In this document: positions 58,283 through 64,000 of the stretch, piece by piece
Layout: every line of letters starts with the position of its first letter
Position numbering within the stretch: position 1 is the first letter of the stretch
From: Vallitalea longa
Lineage (GTDB): Bacteria > Bacillota > Clostridia > Lachnospirales > Vallitaleaceae
NCBI RefSeq assembly: GCF_027923465.1
Contig: NZ_BRLB01000001.1
Coordinates: forward strand, 1,054,001 to 1,118,000
Direction: 5' to 3'
DNA length: 64,000 nucleotides
Position numbers and translations under genes: made by a program
Notes under the pieces: generated by a model
The model's input: the letters and a program-made list of their open reading frames with translations, nothing else
Told to the model about the DNA's origin: nothing
Database searches by the model: none

Positions 58283-59596
58283 TTATCTAATGAAATCGAG
58301 TAAAGTACTTTGTATAATTTTAGTTGATGACATAAGTGCTGCATTATAAACCATCTCTTGTGATTTATAATTAACTATAACCTCTGCTATATTGATATCT
58401 TCATTTTTTGACATTAAATCAGTAAAATTCATGTTATCATTATCAAGTCTATTAATAGTCAAATCAAGTCTGTTTATTCTAGTACCTAGATCAGCTTCTT
58501 GTTTCAACAATCCATCTTTATGTCCATCAATTTTCCCAATCAACTCATTGAACCTGTCTCCCAGACTATCTTTCAGCAAATCATAATATTTAGAATCGCT
58601 GTCTGGGATTTTACCTACTTCGTTTATCATCTCTTCTAAATCTCTGAATAGATCCTTAGTTATCAAATCCGAACCTAAGGAATTAATGGCAACACTTTGA
58701 TTATAACTGACTTGATAATGGATGTTATCTCTATCATTGTCATAAACTACATTCGTATCATTATCTGTACAATTAAAGTAATGTATTGGGTTAAGATCAT
58801 TTTTGTTGAACTCATCTTTTATATATTTAAATTCTAATGGGTCTGGTATCTTACCTGCCGCTTTATCTTCGGAATTGAAAATCAACTCTCCTGTGTCCTG
58901 TAGAAAATTAACAGTACCAGATTGTGGTTCATATGCACTTTTATCATTGGAGTTTATTGTATTAACATTCAAAGTCCCTATTTTATCTATTTTCGGATTA
59001 CTATTTTCTATATTAGAATACCCGAGCCTTATTCTATCAACATTCACAATTCTAGGACTTGCAGGCGGGTCTTCGTCAATAATTTTCTCTATGGACTCAA
59101 TATCGTCCTTAGTGAATTCTTCGGTTATTGTGTAGCTTTTATCCGTTACAGCTTTTGTGAATGTTAATGGCTGATCTGTTTTGTAACCAGTAAAAACATA
59201 ACGTCCAGCATAATCTACGTTTCCTTCATTAGCTAGTTGGTCTTTTAATTGTTTTAATGAAGTGATTATACTCTCTCTTTCACCAACACCTAGAGTATCA
59301 TTTGTAGCTTGTACACATAGAGTTCTAGCTTTTTTGACTATTTCTATTATATTGGAAACGGAGTTCTCAGTAACAGTCATCCATGATATTGCGTCTTCGG
59401 CATTTGATTTATATTGTTGTACTTCTCTTATGTTAGTTCTGAATTTCAATGCTCTTACCGCAACAATAGGATCATCAGAGGGCTTCTGAATCTTTTTGCC
59501 TGTAGCTAATTGTCCTTCATAGATGCTAAGAGCATATTTACTTCTGCTTAAACTTAGAAGTATATTATTAGATATCATATTATTCGTTATCCGCAT
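58283..59596 (-). CDS. flgL: Flagellar hook-filament junction protein FlgL (HAP3)
   Basis: Junction protein of 437 residues. N-terminus RITNNMISNNILLSLSRSKYALSIYEGQLATGKKIQKPSDDP and C-terminus VIVNYKSQEMVYNAALMSSTKIIQSTLLDFIR are typical of the flagellin-like ends; the middle domain is larger than in E. coli FlgL. Follows the second flgK by 50 bases. Confidence 0.95.
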   Translation of the reverse strand: MRITNNMISNNILLSLSRSKYALSIYEGQLATGKKIQKPSDDPIVAVRALKFRTNIREVQQYKSNAEDAISWMTVTENSVSNIIEIVKKARTLCVQATNDTLGVGERESIITSLKQLKDQLANEGNVDYAGRYVFTGYKTDQPLTFTKAVTDKSYTITEEFTKDDIESIEKIIDEDPPASPRIVNVDRIRLGYSNIENSNPKIDKIGTLNVNTINSNDKSAYEPQSGTVNFLQDTGELIFNSEDKAAGKIPDPLEFKYIKDEFNKNDLNPIHYFNCTDNDTNVVYDNDRDNIHYQVSYNQSVAINSLGSDLITKDLFRDLEEMINEVGKIPDSDSKYYDLLKDSLGDRFNELIGKIDGHKDGLLKQEADLGTRINRLDLTINRLDNDNMNFTDLMSKNEDINIAEVIVNYKSQEMVYNAALMSSTKIIQSTLLDFIR

Positions 59597-59646
59597 GTGA
59601 TTACACCTTCCTTATATCATATTTACACGTATATATCAACCGCTTA

Positions 59647-61338
59647 CTAATTGGCTCCCATTCTATTAATCGTTACATCATATATCTCATCAAAAACCCT
59701 TATCATCTGAGCAGAAACCATATATGCTTGTTGAAACTTAATGATATTCATTGTTTCTTCATTGATATCTACACCAGAATAAGATATTCTCTGATTATCA
59801 ATCATCACGTTCAGATTAATCTGTCCTGTCTCAAAACTATCGGCTTGACTTTTATCTATTCCAAGTTCACCTACTAATGCCTGAATGTAGTTACCTGGTT
59901 CACCTGTCTCGAACATACTATTATCATGTTTAAGACTAAGAATTTCTTTTATGAGGTCACCATCACTCTCACCTGTATTTTTGTCAAAACGTGTCAGTAA
60001 CTTATCTATATCATCTTGGATTTCTTGTGAGAATTGAAAATTATCAATGGTCATCTTGTTATAATCTACATCATCTCCAGGCTTATAACCTTCATAAGTG
60101 AACAGCGGAACACCACTTCCATTATTACCTTTTGCATGTATTTCATTGAAATGTTGTGCAACGGTTCTAACGAATCTATTTAATTTTTCAACATAATAAG
60201 TGATTCCTTTATACTTTAAGTCTTGTCCCATACTTACATTATTTGCTCCTGTTGGAGCTTCTTCTTCCAAAGTAAAAGTACACGTATCAGGATCATAATC
60301 AGTATATTTATAAGCTTTATCATCTATAATGATTTCCCCTTGTTTCGGGATATCACTTCTATTAGCACCTTTTACTACGATGGTTTTAGTTGGTAGAGTA
60401 GTATTAGTATGATCTATGACCGCTCGAAAATTATCACCGTTATTTCCGTCTCTCATATCAATATAACCTTTTAGCTCACCTTTTAGACTACTATCTGTCA
60501 TATTGAATTTGATTCCAGTTTGCCAGTATATATCAAATAATCCTGGTTCGTCCTCAGGATTGTATACATTTTCCCTTGACCTTGTTTCTAATAAATTAGC
60601 ATTAGATCCTTCTACTAATTTCTTACCGTTAGCAAATACTGAAAATGTTTTTTTACCATTGATACCTGTTCTTTCATCCACTTTTATATTGATTATCTGA
60701 GATAATTCATCAACAATCAATGCTCTCTTATCTCTAAGGTCATTAGCCTCAACTCCAGAAAATTCAACATTCTCTATTTGTTTATTTACTGTAGCCAATT
60801 GATTGGAGAGATTATTAATCTGGTCTACTTTAGTTTTTATAGAAAAATTAGCATCTCTTTGAAAAGATCTCATTTTATCTCCGATATCATTAAAAAATTG
60901 AGAGAAACTATTAGCCATATCAATAAAATTGATTTTATAGGAACTATTTGATGGATCAGTAGATAATTTTGATAATGCCTCAAACATATCTTCAAATTCC
61001 GTAGTAATTCCTGTATTGTTTACTTCATTTAATATCGTCTCTATATTACTGGTCTGTGAATTTTTTACTGAATATTCTCCTAGATGACCTGAATTATTCC
61101 AGAACTTCATATCCAAATATTCATTTCTAAATTGACTTATTTTAGTTATTTCTGAACCAGTACCCACCATTCCAATACCATTATTAGGTAGAGGTCTACT
61201 TGCTGACTGAACTCCATATTGTCGGCTGTAACCTGGGGTTTGTGCATTAGTGACGTTATGATTGGTGATATCCAACCACGTTCTAGCTGTAAATAAACCT
61301 TGTGTTGCTACATTTAATCCAAAAAAAGATGAATTCAA
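59647..61338 (-). CDS. flgK: Flagellar hook-associated protein FlgK (second copy)
   Basis: HAP1-type junction protein, 563 residues. N-terminal SFFGLNVATQGLFTARTWLDITNHNVTNAQTPGYSRQ and C-terminal NIIKFQQAYMVSAQMIRVFDEIYDVTINRMGAN are the flagellar rod/hook family ends. It begins 13 bases after the first flgK-like gene. The two proteins share end motifs but differ strongly in the centre, so they are old paralogues rather than a recent duplication. Confidence 0.92.
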   Translation of the reverse strand: MNSSFFGLNVATQGLFTARTWLDITNHNVTNAQTPGYSRQYGVQSASRPLPNNGIGMVGTGSEITKISQFRNEYLDMKFWNNSGHLGEYSVKNSQTSNIETILNEVNNTGITTEFEDMFEALSKLSTDPSNSSYKINFIDMANSFSQFFNDIGDKMRSFQRDANFSIKTKVDQINNLSNQLATVNKQIENVEFSGVEANDLRDKRALIVDELSQIINIKVDERTGINGKKTFSVFANGKKLVEGSNANLLETRSRENVYNPEDEPGLFDIYWQTGIKFNMTDSSLKGELKGYIDMRDGNNGDNFRAVIDHTNTTLPTKTIVVKGANRSDIPKQGEIIIDDKAYKYTDYDPDTCTFTLEEEAPTGANNVSMGQDLKYKGITYYVEKLNRFVRTVAQHFNEIHAKGNNGSGVPLFTYEGYKPGDDVDYNKMTIDNFQFSQEIQDDIDKLLTRFDKNTGESDGDLIKEILSLKHDNSMFETGEPGNYIQALVGELGIDKSQADSFETGQINLNVMIDNQRISYSGVDINEETMNIIKFQQAYMVSAQMIRVFDEIYDVTINRMGAN

Positions 61339-61351
61339 TTGTACTTCCCCC

Positions 61352-62950
61352 CTATCTTCCTACAATACCTAATCTATTAATTACTTGATCTAACATCTGA
61401 TCTACTACTGTTACCACTCTTGCAGATGCATTATAAGCATGTTGATATTTCATCATATTACCTAATTCTTCATCAGATGATACACCCATGAAGGTACTTC
61501 TCTGATTATCTATCTGTGCAACCAGTATCTGTTGATTATCCATTTGAGTTCTAGCAGATTTTCCTAGATTTCCTATCTCTCCAACAAAACTGATATAATA
61601 TTTATTTATATTGAGTTTTGCTTCACATCCAGGATATTCAGTTATATTTGGCTCTTGCCATTTCTTAATGATATCTTCAACGATATTATTATCTTGTACT
61701 TTAGTTAGATCTTCTGTTATACATATCTTGTCATAATCATTTAATATTTCAGGATTAATCTCAAGATTACCTGCTGAATATAATGAACTATAATTTGTTT
61801 TATCTTCACCATTATATGTAGAACCATTATATCTATCCATATTTATTCTCTTGAAAACTTCTATATTCTGCGAACCATCCAAACCATAAGGTGAATCAGT
61901 ACCTTTACCTCTTGGCGCTACAATATCATTGATTGTTGTTACTACAGAATGAACAAATAAATCAAATTTCGCCTGAGCTGTCATAAGAATAGATGGTTTG
62001 ACATTTTTATTATATTCATCAGCCTTTTTCGTATCCATCCAATTGGCTTGTCTAGTACCCCTTGCCATTAATAATCCTTTTAATGAACCTTTGTCATTTT
62101 CTCTTTCTGCTGAAATTTCTGTATCAAGATTAAATACTCTTTTACCTGTATCTTCCCATATAGGTGATACTAGTGGACTATTAGGTACAGATTGTTCAAG
62201 CTCTATTTTATAGACATGGTCTACAGATACTAAGTTATGTCCTTCTGCCTTAACATTAACATTACCAGTCTTGTCCTCACTATAAGTTATATCGACAATA
62301 TGAGATAATTTGTCTAGAGCCAGATTTCTGGCATCTCTATAATCATTTGCATTATCACCATTCAGTTCGTATTTGACTATTTCTTTATTAAGCCTATCAA
62401 TCTCTTCACCTAATCTATTGATTTCATCTACATTATCAATAACTTGTTTATTAAGATTTAATTGATATTCATTCAACTGCTCCATTACTAGATTAGCTTT
62501 ATTCACAAAAAGGACTGCACTCTGAACAAAAGTACCTCTTGCTTCTCTACCATCTGGGTGTTTTGATAATTCATTCAGGGATTTATAGAATTTGTTAAGT
62601 ACGGTTTCCATACTTTCTCCTTCTATCTCACCTAGAACTGTTTCTATTTCTTGTACTGTTTCTGCGCCAGACCTGTAATAACCATATCTGCTAGCTTCAT
62701 TCCTGAATGCTCCATCTAGAAACATATCTCTAACTTGACGTAAACATTCAACATCTGTACCCATACCAACCATCAGATTACTATTGCCGCTAGTCCCTAT
62801 TTTTAGATAATTGGATTCTTTCATTAAAATCTGCTGTCTAACATATCCAGGTGTGTTTACGTTAGCCAGATTATGAGCTGTAGACTGTAATGCTTGTTGG
62901 TTTGCTCTCAGCCCTGAGACTGCTCTAGATAAACTACTTATTGAAGACAC
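61352..62950 (-). CDS. flgK: Flagellar hook-associated protein FlgK (first copy)
   Basis: FlgK-type protein of 532 residues starting VSSISSLSRAVSGLRANQQALQ, with STAHNLANVNTPGYVRQQ next and MMKYQHAYNASARVVTVVDQMLDQVINRLG at the end. The GTG at 62950 has AGAGGTGATAAT upstream; the 24-residue longer frame has no site. With the next gene it could form two junction layers, or a heteromeric HAP1 ring; this is inference. Confidence 0.92.
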   Translation of the reverse strand: MSSISSLSRAVSGLRANQQALQSTAHNLANVNTPGYVRQQILMKESNYLKIGTSGNSNLMVGMGTDVECLRQVRDMFLDGAFRNEASRYGYYRSGAETVQEIETVLGEIEGESMETVLNKFYKSLNELSKHPDGREARGTFVQSAVLFVNKANLVMEQLNEYQLNLNKQVIDNVDEINRLGEEIDRLNKEIVKYELNGDNANDYRDARNLALDKLSHIVDITYSEDKTGNVNVKAEGHNLVSVDHVYKIELEQSVPNSPLVSPIWEDTGKRVFNLDTEISAERENDKGSLKGLLMARGTRQANWMDTKKADEYNKNVKPSILMTAQAKFDLFVHSVVTTINDIVAPRGKGTDSPYGLDGSQNIEVFKRINMDRYNGSTYNGEDKTNYSSLYSAGNLEINPEILNDYDKICITEDLTKVQDNNIVEDIIKKWQEPNITEYPGCEAKLNINKYYISFVGEIGNLGKSARTQMDNQQILVAQIDNQRSTFMGVSSDEELGNMMKYQHAYNASARVVTVVDQMLDQVINRLGIVGR

Positions 62951-63112
62951 ATTATCACCTCTGTTATTATGTATATTTATTAAATTTATCGTATCAATCA
63001 TTTCTATATTCCGTACAATCATGTCTAGTCAAAAATTGTGGAATCCGCAACTGCTCAACTTATTTAAATTTGCATTTTTCTGAAATTGGACTACCTATAT
63101 TTATTTTTAAAA

Positions 63113-63176
63113 GTTAAGTATTAAGAGTTATAAGCTATCTTCATATAATCTATACTTATACCTCTTAATACTCAAC
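63113..63176 (-). other. Long hairpin between flgN and flgK
   Basis: Arms GTTAAGTATTAAGAG (63113-63127) and CTCTTAATACTCAAC (63162-63176) pair with one mismatch, and TATAAG/CTTATA extends the stem. AACTTTTAAAAAT follows on the minus strand, too weak a U-tract for firm assignment as terminator. Confidence 0.5.
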
Positions 63177-63194
63177 CAAAAAACATTCCATCAA

Positions 63195-63704
63195 TTATTG
63201 TTTTGCATCAAAGAATCTCTTGCCATCATGGTCATTGCATATATAACCCTGCGATTCATAGTTGCTATTAGTGATAGAACTATTACTTTGTATAGCATTC
63301 ATAGTAAAATCTATATAATCTAATGATTCTTTCAATAATATCTTATTCCTATCATTGATTCTCTGTAATTTCTCTACTATTTCCTTAATCTCATCTTTTA
63401 GATTATTTAGTTTGATATGTTCTTGTTCTTGCTTGACTAATAAATCTGCTAAATTACTTATAGTTAGTTCCTCAGCGTTTTTATTGGTTACTATAGCTAT
63501 ATCATCAATTATTTCTTCTCTTTTTCTATCTGTTTTAATAACAGAACCTGCAATTTCTTGTTCTCTGTTGGTAAGTTCATTAAGAGTAGTTATATCACCC
63601 TGTATTATTGTTTCTGTTTTTTCTTCACCTATAGAGAGTAAATCTTCATAACAATTTTTTTCTTTTTCTAAAGTTGTTATTAAATCTTCTATTAAGCTAG
63701 CCAA
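63195..63704 (-). CDS. flgN: Flagellar export chaperone FlgN
   Basis: Chaperone for FlgK and FlgL, 169 residues, helical (SLIEDLITTLEKEKNCYEDLLSIGEEKTETIIQGDI...NELTNREQEIAGSVIKTDRKREEI). TTG at 63704 is preferred because GAAAGGA lies nine bases upstream; two earlier TTG codons are too close to it. Between flgM and flgK as usual. Confidence 0.9.
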   Translation of the reverse strand: MASLIEDLITTLEKEKNCYEDLLSIGEEKTETIIQGDITTLNELTNREQEIAGSVIKTDRKREEIIDDIAIVTNKNAEELTISNLADLLVKQEQEHIKLNNLKDEIKEIVEKLQRINDRNKILLKESLDYIDFTMNAIQSNSSITNSNYESQGYICNDHDGKRFFDAKQ

Positions 63705-63770
63705 TGTGCTCAATCCTTTCAAAAAAATTATCTTATGTCACTTATAGTTAGATTAATAATAATAACAAAC

Positions 63771-64000
63771 CTATCTTCTTTTATCAAAATATCTGTCTAT
63801 TATCTTATCTGCAACTTCTTTAGCAGTAACATCATATGATCCGGACTGCATACGTTTTTTGATGTCATTCACTTTATCATATCTTATGTCAGGAGTATTC
63901 TTAACTGCTTTTTTTGCGATTTGGAGTTCTTTAGCTACATCTGATATTGCTAATGAATCTTTTTCCTTTTTAATTTTTGATACTTTGGATATTCTATCTG
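63771..64000 (-). CDS. flgM: Anti-sigma-D factor FlgM, 5' end cut by window edge
   Basis: Inhibitor of the flagellar sigma factor that is exported when the hook is complete. 76 codons visible, ending GSYDVTAKEVADKIIDRYFDKRR, which matches the conserved sigma-binding C-terminus. The start lies beyond the window. It heads the flgM-flgN-flgK-flgK-flgL unit. Confidence 0.92.
   Translation of the reverse strand, partial: DRISKVSKIKKEKDSLAISDVAKELQIAKKAVKNTPDIRYDKVNDIKKRMQSGSYDVTAKEVADKIIDRYFDKRR

Overview
The window is about 64 kb of AT-rich DNA from a flagellated, Gram-positive-type anaerobe. The evidence is a clostridial str/S10/spc/alpha ribosomal super-cluster, EcfA1-EcfA2-EcfT next to rplQ and truA, zinc-type S4 and S14, KOW-protein between map and infA, FliW-CsrA control of flagellin, and strong AGGAGG ribosome-binding sites. 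A member of the Clostridia close to Lachnospirales (Vallitalea-like) is my inference; no rRNA gene is present to confirm it. Every confident protein gene lies on the minus strand, so transcription runs from high to low coordinates.

Region by region. 1-1.6 kb: truncated methyl-accepting chemotaxis protein. 2.0-2.1 kb: a tiny plus-strand promoter-terminator unit that looks like a small RNA gene. 2.2-4.05 kb: AbrB-type regulator, ABC ATPase and ABC-2 permease, with a 45-bp palindrome over the promoter. 4.1-9.6 kb: a sugar ABC importer (binding lipoprotein, two permeases) ending in an ADP-ribosylglycohydrolase-family protein with extra beta-rich modules. 9.8-11.2 kb: a small lipoprotein, a lone T-box-like core and a P-loop kinase. 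11.4-34.3 kb: rpsI-rplM, yibE/F-like gene, truA, ecfT-ecfA2-ecfA1, then the alpha, spc and S10 operons back to the rpsJ promoter. 34.4-35.4 kb: AraC/GyrI-type regulator. 36-41 kb: str operon (L7Ae-like, rpsL, rpsG, fusA, tuf). 41.1-52.7 kb: rpoC, rpoB, rplL, rplJ, rplA, rplK, nusG, secE, rpmG. 52.8-64 kb: late flagellar genes from flgM to a FliT-like protein, including two tandem flgK genes, fliW-csrA and flagellin.

The genes divide into the core gene-expression machinery (translation, transcription, secretion) and the export-dependent filament part of the flagellum. FlgM, FlgN, FliS, FliW and CsrA couple filament assembly to transcription and translation; the flagellin leader carries a sigma-D-type promoter and two likely CsrA sites. 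Many ribosomal transcripts have structured leaders (S10, L13, L10, S13, S7, RpoA regions), consistent with feedback control.

The most interesting non-coding signals are a dispersed intergenic repeat sitting each time just downstream of a Rho-independent terminator (9.8, 50.1 and probably 17.1 kb), a 23-bp perfect-arm hairpin after tuf, a 21-bp perfect inverted repeat before ecfA1, the orphan small RNA unit, and the CsrA-style flagellin leader. I saw no CRISPR array, tRNA, rRNA, prophage or intact insertion sequence.
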